DNA of 27,613 nt, from positions 105,303 through 132,915 of the forward strand of contig DKKL01000035.1 in the NCBI GenBank assembly GCA_002455255.1, given 5' to 3'. The position numbers and the translations under genes were made by a program. The DNA comes from Candidatus Tepidiaquacellales bacterium UBA6667. Its GTDB lineage: Bacteria; Bacteroidota; Ignavibacteria; Tepidaquicellales; Tepidaquicellaceae. The number at the start of each line of letters is the position of its first letter. Position 1 is the stretch's first letter. The notes under the pieces were generated by a model that saw nothing but the letters and a program-made list of their open reading frames with translations, was not told the DNA's origin and did not search any database. Positions 1-7,849 of the stretch are shown here, piece by piece.

Positions 1-237
1 ATCTTCTAAATTTGAGACTTTTATTAATTTATCAAAATTATGTGTATACGAATCTATTACTCTTTGTTTATCAGGAAAATCAAATTTTTTTACATTTTTA
101 GAGATGCATGATTTTAATGCAAATTCGATTGAATAACCTAATAAATAGTAAAATCCCGAAAAAAATCCGTTTCTAAAAAGCAATTTTCCTTCTTTTAAAC
201 GAACCTTACTTAACGTTTGAAAAATATTTCTATTCAT
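1..237 (-). CDS. HEPN-domain protein, N-terminal 79 residues (cut by window edge)
   Basis: An open frame starts with ATG (CAT at 235-237) and runs without a stop to base 1, giving 79 codons. The product begins MNRNIFQTLSKVRLKEGKLL and continues with GFFSGFYYLLGYSIEFALKS and, near the cut, YTHNFDKLIKVS. This is the usual first half of a HEPN domain: a helix rich in R/K-x-x-E, a G-x-x-x-x-A/S-x-Y-L-x-G-Y-x-x-E-x-x-L-K helix, then a TH-(D/N)-(L/F)-x-x-L segment. HEPN proteins are helical. Some are RNases or toxins paired with MNT nucleotidyltransferases, others act as nucleotide-binding accessory proteins. The R-x4-6-H motif that would mark an RNase lies beyond the edge, so activity cannot be judged. 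It follows the glycosyltransferase gene on the same strand after 40 bases; no partner gene is visible. Confidence 0.72.
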   Translation of the reverse strand, partial: MNRNIFQTLSKVRLKEGKLLFRNGFFSGFYYLLGYSIEFALKSCISKNVKKFDFPDKQRVIDSYTHNFDKLIKVSNLED

Positions 238-277
238 CTAATAATCTAATATAATATAAAATACTTTTTTTGTAACT

Positions 278-2548
278 CTAAAAATATGTGAACACCCAGT
301 TCAGTATATGATCTGCCTGATATCTTTGTGATAAAATTGATTGTAAACTGTATGCCAGAGCTATCCTCGCAAAGTCTGAACGCTTTTCAACAATTTTTTT
401 GTAATCTGAATCCGGAAACATCGCTATAATACTTCCAAGATTATACGAATAATTTATGCTGTCAGTTTTTGTAACTTGTAATCTCTGTTTAACTTTTGAA
501 GTATCTATTTTAATGTTCAATGAATCTGCTACTTTTGAAATTAAAGTATCCTTGAAGACTATCTTATCCCGAATGTAATTATTCTCCCCTTTATATACCA
601 ATAACTCATTATTATTTTTTTCATCAAATACACTTAATTCTAAATTATAAATCCCTCCATCAAAAGGTGATTTACCAAACTTTCTGGAATATTGAAGTAA
701 GGCGAATGGCTTTAATACAATTATATTTTTTATTCTGTTGTTTTGTATAAGTTCTTCTATGTTTCTGTCTGAAAAAATTTTATTTGTAATAGTATAAACT
801 GTTGAGTCTGTATCAATTGTCTTTATTCTTATTATCGAGCGGAATCTTTCAAGTCCGAATTCCTCATACTCTATACTGTCTAATAGTTTCGGATGTGAAG
901 ATGTCCATTCTAATGTTATTGTCTGAGGATTCATACCGAGATTTGAGTTATCCACTACATAATTTGACAGACCTATTAAACCTCCGTAAAAAATCATATC
1001 GGGATTGTTTCTTCTCTGTGTTATATTTTTTGAAAAAGTTGAAATAGATGAATCGTTTATATTGGATGAATTTTCTTTTAAGTAAAAAATTTTGTAATCA
1101 CCTATCTGCTCATTCCTGACGCTGAGTTTACTCATCTTCTCAGTATAACTGTCACTTCTTACTATAGCAGTATTTATATTATTCTTCTCAAGATATTGTT
1201 TGATTTCAAGTATATTCAGTTCGTCATCAGTAAGGTCACTTTTTCTCCTTCCTTTCCTTTCCTGCTTTTTCATCAATGGAAATGTTCCCAACACTATTTT
1301 ATTCGGATTATTTGATAATGATTTAATTGCCCAAATGTCTAAATATCCGGGGTCTTCCTCAAAATATATATTTTCGTTTTCACCAATAAATTTTTTGTCT
1401 ATCAGATATCTCATAGTATATCCAACTTCAAAAGTATCTTCTCTGTAGGGCTGTGGATAATAAAAACTCCAAATAATATTTATTGTTATGAACAAAGTTA
1501 TCAAGCTGACAGAAAATATTTTTCTGAATTCAAGTGCTTGTTTAACTGATAAAGGAATTAATAAAATTGCGTTAAGTATAATATATCGGGACATCATATT
1601 CGTGCCTCCGGTTCCAATAACTCCCTGAATCACTATTAATAATAACTGAAATAAATTGAACCATATAAAAATTTTCTGAATTGATAATTCCTTCCCTTTA
1701 AAACTTTCATATATTACTTTGAATGAAAATATTGCTGTTAGGGGTGAAGTGTAAAATATAAACACAGGATATTGAACAAGTTTTTGCAAAAATCCTGCGG
1801 TATTAAACTGATCATAAATTTTTGCTGTTTCAGAAATAAAATAAAATGCATCATTATGATCTATGTAGTTTTGTATCAGCCACCATATAATAGTTATTAA
1901 AGAAATAAACGAGATTAACGAGTTTTTAAAAATGAAATTTATTTTTTTATCTTGGATTGTAATAAAAATTACAAATAAAATAAATGTTGCAGTAAAAAAC
2001 CAACTTTCGTATCTGAATCCATTTGCAAATGCAAACATTACAGAAGAAATTATTAATGTTTTATCGGTTTTTTCTAAATACCATTTAATAAAATAATAGA
2101 TACCTGCAATAATAAAACAATATGCTGTTGACTCAGGCAATCCTGACATTCCTAACCATGCTTGAAAAGGAAATACACAAAATATAAATGAAGATATAAT
2201 GGCGTTTTGCTTATTAAAACAAATCTCGCATATTTTATAAAAGAAAATTAAACTTATTGTTGATGTAATTACATTAACAAATGCTGCTGCAAAGATTGTA
2301 TCTTTGAATATATACATAAACAATCCGTTCAGCCAAAAATGAGGTGATAACCAAACGCCTGCATATATCTTTGGATCATTATTCCATTCATATGAGATTA
2401 CAGTTCTGCAAAAATCATCAGCACTTAACCACCTGAATCCTGATTTGAAAAGTATAAATTGAAATAATAATTTAAAAATTATTAAAAGTAATATGATAAG
2501 CGTATTACTTTCATATATCTTTGATAATATTTTTTGTATTCTGTCTAT
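278..2548 (-). CDS. GT-C family membrane glycosyltransferase (PMT/ArnT-like)
   Basis: A large polytopic protein: about the first 375 residues (of roughly 757) hold many hydrophobic helices and the last 380 or so are soluble, probably periplasmic. This is the layout of GT-C glycosyltransferases that use a lipid-phosphate sugar donor outside the inner membrane. The first standard start is TTG at 2321-2323, but the frame stays open upstream to the stop at 2570-2572, and the added stretch looks real. It encodes a transmembrane helix (NTLIILLLIIFKLLFQFILF) and then GFRWLSADDFCRTVISYEW, matching the acidic D-D/E first-loop motif of the superfamily. No ATG, GTG or TTG exists there. I placed the start at an ATA (2546-2548) as a best guess; TTA at 2555-2557, overlapping the kinase stop, is as likely. 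Acceptor and sugar are unknown. Overlap or near-contact with the kinase gene suggests coupled translation. Confidence 0.75.
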   Translation of the reverse strand: MDRIQKILSKIYESNTLIILLLIIFKLLFQFILFKSGFRWLSADDFCRTVISYEWNNDPKIYAGVWLSPHFWLNGLFMYIFKDTIFAAAFVNVITSTISLIFFYKICEICFNKQNAIISSFIFCVFPFQAWLGMSGLPESTAYCFIIAGIYYFIKWYLEKTDKTLIISSVMFAFANGFRYESWFFTATFILFVIFITIQDKKINFIFKNSLISFISLITIIWWLIQNYIDHNDAFYFISETAKIYDQFNTAGFLQKLVQYPVFIFYTSPLTAIFSFKVIYESFKGKELSIQKIFIWFNLFQLLLIVIQGVIGTGGTNMMSRYIILNAILLIPLSVKQALEFRKIFSVSLITLFITINIIWSFYYPQPYREDTFEVGYTMRYLIDKKFIGENENIYFEEDPGYLDIWAIKSLSNNPNKIVLGTFPLMKKQERKGRRKSDLTDDELNILEIKQYLEKNNINTAIVRSDSYTEKMSKLSVRNEQIGDYKIFYLKENSSNINDSSISTFSKNITQRRNNPDMIFYGGLIGLSNYVVDNSNLGMNPQTITLEWTSSHPKLLDSIEYEEFGLERFRSIIRIKTIDTDSTVYTITNKIFSDRNIEELIQNNRIKNIIVLKPFALLQYSRKFGKSPFDGGIYNLELSVFDEKNNNELLVYKGENNYIRDKIVFKDTLISKVADSLNIKIDTSKVKQRLQVTKTDSINYSYNLGSIIAMFPDSDYKKIVEKRSDFARIALAYSLQSILSQRYQADHILNWVFTYF

Positions 2549-2553
2549 TTTTT

Positions 2554-3765
2554 TTAATCTAAGTTTAGTTTAATTCTGAACGTACATCCGTCTCCGGGCA
2601 TTGAGTCTATCAATATAAGTTTTCCTTTATGATAATCTTCAATTATTCTTTTGGATAGACTTAGTCCTAACCCCCAACCTCTTTTTTTCGTTGTATATCC
2701 CGGTCTGAATACATCTTTTTTGTATTTTTGTTCTATGCCTTTTCCATTATCAGATATATCTATGAATACTTCATCTCCAACTCTCGAAATATTAAATTTA
2801 ATTAATCCGGTATCTTTATCGATAGCATCCAGTGCGTTTTTCATTAGATTTTCTATTACCCACTCAAATAAATCTTTATTTAATTTTACTTCTAAATCAC
2901 TCGGCGATTCAATTTCAATTTTAACTTTTTTAATGTCTTTTCCATCGGGGCTTTGCAATGAAGGTATCCTTTTCTCAAAATAATCACTCACTCGCTTTAT
3001 TATTATTTTTATGTTTTCTTTTTCAAGCAATGGTTTTGAACCAATTTTTGAAAATCTGCCGGCAATTTTATTTAACTTATCTAAATCATTATTGATTTCA
3101 TTTGTAATTTCTCTTAAATCTTCCGAACCTGGTTTTGCACTTCTCAGCATTTCAACCCAACCCATTAAGGAGGATAGTGGCGTGCCAAGCTGATGAGCTG
3201 TTTCTCTTGATAGACCAACCCAAATGTTGCTCTGTTCTGTTTTTTTAATATATGAAAATCCTATATATCCTAACGACAAAAATAATATTGCAATTATTAA
3301 TTCTATATAAGGTAACACTTTTAAATCTCTAACTAATTTTGATTCGCCATAATGCACTACATTAAGAATTAAAGTGTCTTGCAAAGTCACTAATATTGGC
3401 GGATTGTTATTATCCATTTCTTTCACTAAATCAAAAAATCTTAATGTGTCTGATTTTGTAAGTTTTTTTGTTGAATCATAATCCACATTTTTAAGAAATA
3501 AAATATTTTTTTTGTCTTTGTCTGTAGCGATAACCGGAAAATCTATTTGCAGTATAATTTCATTAAAAATAAAATCATATTCACCGGTTTCATTTCTGTC
3601 ATTGGCTAAATATTCAAGAGATTTCGCATACAAACTCACTATCTGTTTTTCCCTAAGCTGTATGTTCTTTACGATGCTTTGAGTGAATAGCAAAATTAAA
3701 ATTGCAATTACTACCCCAATTAGAAATAGGGTAATTTTTATATTAAATGATTTGAATTTGTTCAT
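2554..3765 (-). CDS. Membrane sensor histidine kinase (orphan)
   Basis: A 403-residue inner-membrane sensor kinase. Transmembrane helices lie at about 8-29 and 151-172 and enclose a periplasmic sensor region of about 120 residues that I cannot assign to a family. The HisKA H-box is SRETAHQLGTPLSSL, with phosphoacceptor H191. The ATPase domain shows the N-box (N306 and N310), the G1 box DNGKGIE around residue 339 and the G2 box GWGLGLSLSKRII around residue 363, so all catalytic motifs are intact. The H-box form is typical of Bacteroidota-like kinases. Start is ATG. There is no response regulator gene beside it in this window; downstream comes the glycosyltransferase. A role in envelope sensing is inference from that neighbour only. 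Confidence 0.9.
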   Translation of the reverse strand: MNKFKSFNIKITLFLIGVVIAILILLFTQSIVKNIQLREKQIVSLYAKSLEYLANDRNETGEYDFIFNEIILQIDFPVIATDKDKKNILFLKNVDYDSTKKLTKSDTLRFFDLVKEMDNNNPPILVTLQDTLILNVVHYGESKLVRDLKVLPYIELIIAILFLSLGYIGFSYIKKTEQSNIWVGLSRETAHQLGTPLSSLMGWVEMLRSAKPGSEDLREITNEINNDLDKLNKIAGRFSKIGSKPLLEKENIKIIIKRVSDYFEKRIPSLQSPDGKDIKKVKIEIESPSDLEVKLNKDLFEWVIENLMKNALDAIDKDTGLIKFNISRVGDEVFIDISDNGKGIEQKYKKDVFRPGYTTKKRGWGLGLSLSKRIIEDYHKGKLILIDSMPGDGCTFRIKLNLD

Positions 3766-3816
3766 TATATATTTATAATATCATACATAAAATAAGAGAA
3801 TTCATTTTTAAACACT

Positions 3817-4812
3817 ATTAAAAACACAGTAATAATATTATCACTTTTTCTTGCACTTATAGTTTCAATTATTATATCATTAATGATTGGAAGTGTTTCA
3901 GTTCCTGTTTCTGAAATCTTTAACATCTTTAATTCTGAGAATGAAACATATAAAAAGATTATTCTTGATATTCGGCTTCCTCGTGTTCTGAATGCAATAT
4001 GTATAGGTGCCGCTCTTGCTTGTTCCGGGAGTATTTTACAATCCCTACTTAAAAATAATCTTGCAGAACCGGGTCTTCTCGGAATTTCCGCAGGTGCCGG
4101 TTTAGGTGCAATTCTTGTTTTTATACTTCCATTATCTTATACTTTCTTTTTACTCACTCCGGTTTCATTTATATTTGCACTTTTGGCAACTTTATTAATT
4201 TTTGCAATTTCAAACGGATTTAATAATAAATATACAAACTTCATTAATTCTAATAAAATAATTCTTGCCGGTATTGCAATAAATGCTCTGCTTTCTTCTG
4301 TTAATGGTTTCCTTATGATTGTTGCAGGGGAAAGTATTACTCAGATATTATTTTGGTTAAATGGTGGACTTTCCGGCAGAGGCTGGAATGAATTTTTATA
4401 TTCCTCACCTTTCATTTTCATCGGTGTTATTCTTTCATTTCTCTTGTCAAAAAATTTAAACATAATGTCTCTCGGTAATGAAATGGCGACTTCACTCGGT
4501 TTAAATTTAAAATTTATGCAAAGAGTAAGTATTCTTTTATCATCTATACTTGCTGCTGCCGCTGTCTCTATTGCAGGAATAATTTCATTCGTTGGTTTAA
4601 TTGTTCCAAATATTGGAAGAATGTTAACCGGAGAAGATTATAGATTTGCCATTCCTTGTTCAGTAATTTTAGGAGCAATTTTTTTGGTTATTTCTGATTT
4701 AATTGCAAGAACTGTTATCTCACCATCTGAAATACCTGTAGGAATTATTACTTCATTTATTGGAGCACCTGTCTTTATATGGTTAATTATTAAACGTCAA
4801 AAATCTGACTAA
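3817..4812 (+). CDS. FecCD-family ABC transporter permease
   Basis: The inner-membrane permease of an iron-siderophore, haem or cobalamin (BtuC/FhuB-type) ABC importer. Visible family marks are DIRLPRVLNAICIGAALACSG near the N-terminus, the EPGLLGISAGAGLGAI stretch, AGIISFVGLIVPNIGRMLTG with the P-x-x-G-R coupling helix, and an IPVGIITSFIGAPVFIWLI end. The first ATG (3883-3885) would give 309 residues and drop the first helix. The frame stays open back to a TAA at 3793-3795 and encodes IKNTVIILSLFLALIVSIII, a good first transmembrane helix leading directly into the conserved GSVSVPVSEIF. No ATG, GTG or TTG is available there. I chose ATT at 3817-3819, giving 331 residues, the usual family length; the true codon is uncertain. 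No ABC ATPase or binding-protein gene is adjacent. The stop lies 5 bases before mnmE. Confidence 0.88.
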   Translation: MKNTVIILSLFLALIVSIIISLMIGSVSVPVSEIFNIFNSENETYKKIILDIRLPRVLNAICIGAALACSGSILQSLLKNNLAEPGLLGISAGAGLGAILVFILPLSYTFFLLTPVSFIFALLATLLIFAISNGFNNKYTNFINSNKIILAGIAINALLSSVNGFLMIVAGESITQILFWLNGGLSGRGWNEFLYSSPFIFIGVILSFLLSKNLNIMSLGNEMATSLGLNLKFMQRVSILLSSILAAAAVSIAGIISFVGLIVPNIGRMLTGEDYRFAIPCSVILGAIFLVISDLIARTVISPSEIPVGIITSFIGAPVFIWLIIKRQKSD

Positions 4813-4817
4813 CAAAA

Positions 4818-6227
4818 TTGAATAACTCTTCATTATATGATACTGTCTGTGCCATTGCTACTCCTGCAGGGGTCGGAGGTATTGCCGTTATAAGGATTTC
4901 AGGTTCTGAATCTTTCACCATTTTGAATAAAATATTTTATAAAGATTTCAGAAATTCAAATCCATTCAATATATCCACTTCCGATGCCAATAAAATTTTT
5001 CACGGATATATTTTTGATGTTGATGAACAGATTGATGAAGTCTTAGTATCAGTTTTCAAATCGCCGAACTCTTTTACAGGGGAAGATACAATTGAAATTT
5101 CCTGTCACGGAGGATTTTTTATTGCAGGTAAAATTATTTCTTTGTTAAATAAACTTGGAATTCGGATTGCAGAACCGGGTGAATTTTCTAAACGGGCTTT
5201 TCTGAATGGAAAAATTGATTTGTCTCAAGCAGAAGCCATCGCTGATTTAATTACATCCGCAACAGATTCCGCTCATAAAACTTCTCTCTCACAGCTTGAA
5301 GGATCACTTTCTTCATATATAAAATCTGTAAGGGAAGAGTTAATAAAGATTACTTCACTCGTTGAACTCGAACTTGATTTTGCAGAAGAAGATGTTGAGT
5401 TTGTTAATAAAAAAGAAGTGAAAGAAAAAATTTCAAATGTAATCTTAGAACTCAACAGAATCATTTCCACTTACATCACCGGAAAAATAATTAAAGAAGG
5501 GGTAAATCTTGTTATTGCCGGTAAACCAAACAGTGGCAAATCTTCTTTATTTAATTTTTTCCTAAATTCTGAACGGGCAATCGTCAGCAATATTGCGGGA
5601 ACAACACGCGATTTCATTGAAGAAAATATTTTAATAAAAGGAATTTTGTTTAAACTAACAGATACAGCAGGTATAAGAGTCTCAAAAGATGAAATTGAAT
5701 CCGAAGGTATAAAGCGAAGTTATGAAAAAATTAAAAATTCTGATCTTGTGATTTATTTGGTTGATTCAAATTCAAAACAAGTAGATATAATTGATTCAAT
5801 AGAGTATTTCAAAACCTATTTTGATTTGAATAAATCAATTCTTGTTTTTTCCAAGTCAGATTTAGAAAATGATTTTGAATTTATTGAGCAAATCATACCA
5901 GAGAATATTAATTATCATAAAATTTCAATCAAAGACATTTCAGCAATAGATTCCCTTAAAGTGGCGATGATTGAAAAACTCCATTTAACAAATATAACAA
6001 ATGAATCTGACAAATTGATTATTACAAATCTTCGCCATAAAAATTGTTTGGAAAAAACTGTTAATTCATTATCAGAAGCACTCATTACGATAGATTCCGG
6101 AATGTCAGGAGAGTATATTTCTCTCGACCTACGCAATTCCCTAAACTCACTTGCCGAAATCACCGGAGAATTCACAAATGATGATATACTGAACTCAATA
6201 TTCCTAAATTTTTGTATCGGTAAATAA
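4818..6227 (+). CDS. mnmE: tRNA uridine-5-carboxymethylaminomethyl GTPase MnmE
   Basis: MnmE (TrmE) is a GTPase that works with MnmG to modify the wobble uridine of certain tRNAs. All parts are present: the N-terminal tetrahydrofolate-binding domain (YDTVCAIATPAGVGGIAVIR), the helical domain carrying the G domain, and the C-terminal FCIGK motif (465-469) whose Cys is needed for activity. G-domain motifs are G1 GKPNSGKSS (235-243), G2 GTTRD, G3 DTAG (282-285) and G4 SKSD (345-348). G4 is normally NKxD, so the Asn-to-Ser change is a small oddity, though the specificity Asp is kept. The start is TTG (4818-4820), the only start between the conserved N-terminus and the in-frame stop upstream. Length of 469 residues is normal. 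Probably co-transcribed with the permease. Confidence 0.97.
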   Translation: MNNSSLYDTVCAIATPAGVGGIAVIRISGSESFTILNKIFYKDFRNSNPFNISTSDANKIFHGYIFDVDEQIDEVLVSVFKSPNSFTGEDTIEISCHGGFFIAGKIISLLNKLGIRIAEPGEFSKRAFLNGKIDLSQAEAIADLITSATDSAHKTSLSQLEGSLSSYIKSVREELIKITSLVELELDFAEEDVEFVNKKEVKEKISNVILELNRIISTYITGKIIKEGVNLVIAGKPNSGKSSLFNFFLNSERAIVSNIAGTTRDFIEENILIKGILFKLTDTAGIRVSKDEIESEGIKRSYEKIKNSDLVIYLVDSNSKQVDIIDSIEYFKTYFDLNKSILVFSKSDLENDFEFIEQIIPENINYHKISIKDISAIDSLKVAMIEKLHLTNITNESDKLIITNLRHKNCLEKTVNSLSEALITIDSGMSGEYISLDLRNSLNSLAEITGEFTNDDILNSIFLNFCIGK

Positions 6228-6258
6228 ATCCTCATACCTGTCATTTTATCAGAAATAA

Positions 6259-6285
6259 ATGTCAGTCTTTTTGACATAGATGTCA
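6259..6285. promoter_or_regulatory. ATGTCA/TGACAT dyad with a third half-site
   Basis: A perfect 6-base inverted repeat, ATGTCA (6259-6264) and TGACAT (6272-6277) separated by 7 bases, is followed by another ATGTCA at 6280-6285. It sits in the 207-base gap between mnmE and the DUF6600 lipoprotein gene. It could be an operator for the downstream gene, but short A/T-rich repeats arise by chance here. Confidence 0.25.
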
Positions 6286-6310
6286 GAAAACTTATTCTTA
6301 ATTCAAATAA

Positions 6311-6345
6311 AAACCTAATATTTCGCCTAATATTAAAGGTTTTCT
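6311..6345 (+). terminator. Possible intrinsic terminator after mnmE
   Basis: AAACCT-AATATT (6311-6322) can pair with AATATT-AA-AGGTTT (6329-6342) around the loop TCGCCT, leaving a two-base bulge. A short T run (6340-6343) follows. The stem is A/T-rich and the T run short, so this is a weak call. It lies 84 bases past the mnmE stop and would separate mnmE from the lipoprotein gene. The remainder of the gap holds the dyad above and an AGGAG ribosome-binding site at 6421-6425. Confidence 0.4.
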
Positions 6346-6434
6346 ATGGTATAACAATTGAAAATTATTTAATCAGTAATGATTCTGTTACAATTTACTT
6401 TGTGACAGACTAAAAAATAAAGGAGATTTAAATA

Positions 6435-7844
6435 ATGAGTAAATTAATTTTTAAAAGTAAATTTAAAATTTTAACAGTTTTATTATTGATGTTTACATTT
6501 TCTGCTTGTTCAAATTCCACAATTGAAGAAGCGCAAAATGAAAACAATCTAAAACAGGATTTAGAAACTATTGAAGTTGCTGATGATAATGTTTCAGAAT
6601 CTTCTGAAGATTTATTTACCGTTGACTATAAAGAATTCCACGATTTGCTTGCTCCTCATGGTGAATGGATAGAGGTAAACGGTGATGAAATTAATGTGAA
6701 TTTAAATGATGAATCATCTTCTTCTATCAATCCAGGTTTAACTAAAAAAATTTCACTTTCCGGCTTATTTGGTATTAATGATGCACATGCTTCTGATATT
6801 AATGTAAATTCTTTCTTTGTTTGGAAACCATCTTCTGATATGGCGATTTCAATTTCTGCAAATACAAATCAACCTGCTTATGTTCCTTATTCTAACGGTC
6901 AGTGGATAAATACTGACAGAGGTTGGTATTTCAAAGCCCCTACTCCCCACGAAGAAGTAGTTCATCACTATGGTCGTTGGGTAAACTCTCCTTCTATCGG
7001 GTGGGTCTGGGTTCCCGGAAATGTCTGGGCTCCGGCTTGGGTAGATTGGAAAATTAATGATAGCCATATTGCCTGGGCTCCTGTTCCTTATGGTATCAAT
7101 ATTGTTGCCGGTGAAATTCCTCCTGTCCAAACCATTGAATATGATTATGTAATCGTTGAAAAAAAATATTTCTTTGAACCTGTTATTTATAAACATATTA
7201 TTTATGAACCGGAAACTGTTGTCATGATTAAATCTATGAATCGTCCAAAAGGTTTAGTCCTCGTAAATAATGTAATTATTAATAAAGGTCCTGAAATTGG
7301 AGTCTTTGATCCGGTTTTGGTTGCTTCTGTGCCAACGGTAAAAATTCATAAAGTCAAAGATATTAAAAAAATAAAATTCTTTGGAAATGATATATATACT
7401 TACACACCGGTTTTCAAAAAAATTAAAGGAAATAAACCTGCTAAGTTTAGTCATTTCAAACCTGAAAAATACTCAAAATATAATGAAGTTTTTGATAAAT
7501 ATAAAAATCATTCTCAAAGATACAGTGCAGGTAAAAATGAAAAAAAAGAAGATAAAAAAGTAGAGCTTAGATGGAAAAATGAAAAAATTGAGAAAGATAA
7601 TAAAAACAAAAGAGAATCAAAAAATGATTACAATAAAAAAATTATAAAAAATGATATGCCAAGAGAAAAAAATTTTTCCAATGATACGAAAAAAAATAAA
7701 GAACAAAGAAGACCTATGGAAAAAAATAAAACATTCAAAAAACAAAATGACAAAAATATAAATAAAGATGTAAAATCAAAAAATGAATCAGAATCAGAAA
7801 ATAAAAAACAAACTTCTAAAGGAAACAAAAAAAATCAAAAATAA
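6435..7844 (+). CDS. DUF6600-like lipoprotein with Lys/Asn-rich tail
   Basis: A 469-residue lipoprotein. The signal peptide ends in the lipobox FSAC, with C25 as lipidated residue. The middle (about 165-230) has the Trp/Pro/Gly-rich pattern HHYGRWVNSPSIGWVWVPGN, then WAPAWVDWK and HIAWAPVPYG. I recognise this as a DUF6600-type repeat (HYGRW...GWVWVPG...W.PAWV.WR...GWAP.P), a family of secreted or periplasmic proteins without known function. The last 110 residues (about 357-469) are almost only Lys, Asn, Glu and Asp and probably disordered; the DNA there is nearly pure adenine runs. AGGAG at 6421-6425, 9 bases before ATG, is one of the few clear ribosome-binding sites in the window. The beta-barrel gene follows after 5 bases, so the two are probably co-expressed. 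The tail could bind anionic envelope polymers (inference). Confidence 0.85.
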   Translation: MSKLIFKSKFKILTVLLLMFTFSACSNSTIEEAQNENNLKQDLETIEVADDNVSESSEDLFTVDYKEFHDLLAPHGEWIEVNGDEINVNLNDESSSSINPGLTKKISLSGLFGINDAHASDINVNSFFVWKPSSDMAISISANTNQPAYVPYSNGQWINTDRGWYFKAPTPHEEVVHHYGRWVNSPSIGWVWVPGNVWAPAWVDWKINDSHIAWAPVPYGINIVAGEIPPVQTIEYDYVIVEKKYFFEPVIYKHIIYEPETVVMIKSMNRPKGLVLVNNVIINKGPEIGVFDPVLVASVPTVKIHKVKDIKKIKFFGNDIYTYTPVFKKIKGNKPAKFSHFKPEKYSKYNEVFDKYKNHSQRYSAGKNEKKEDKKVELRWKNEKIEKDNKNKRESKNDYNKKIIKNDMPREKNFSNDTKKNKEQRRPMEKNKTFKKQNDKNINKDVKSKNESESENKKQTSKGNKKNQK

Positions 7845-7849
7845 ATATT

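Noticed and set aside
5915..6277. A 120-codon minus-strand frame opposite the mnmE end
   Set aside because: It lies almost entirely antisense to conserved mnmE sequence and has no recognisable domain or start signal.
6849..7196. A 115-codon minus-strand frame opposite the DUF6600 region
   Set aside because: The Arg/Asn/Pro-rich product mirrors the Trp/Pro/Gly-rich coding strand; it is a shadow.
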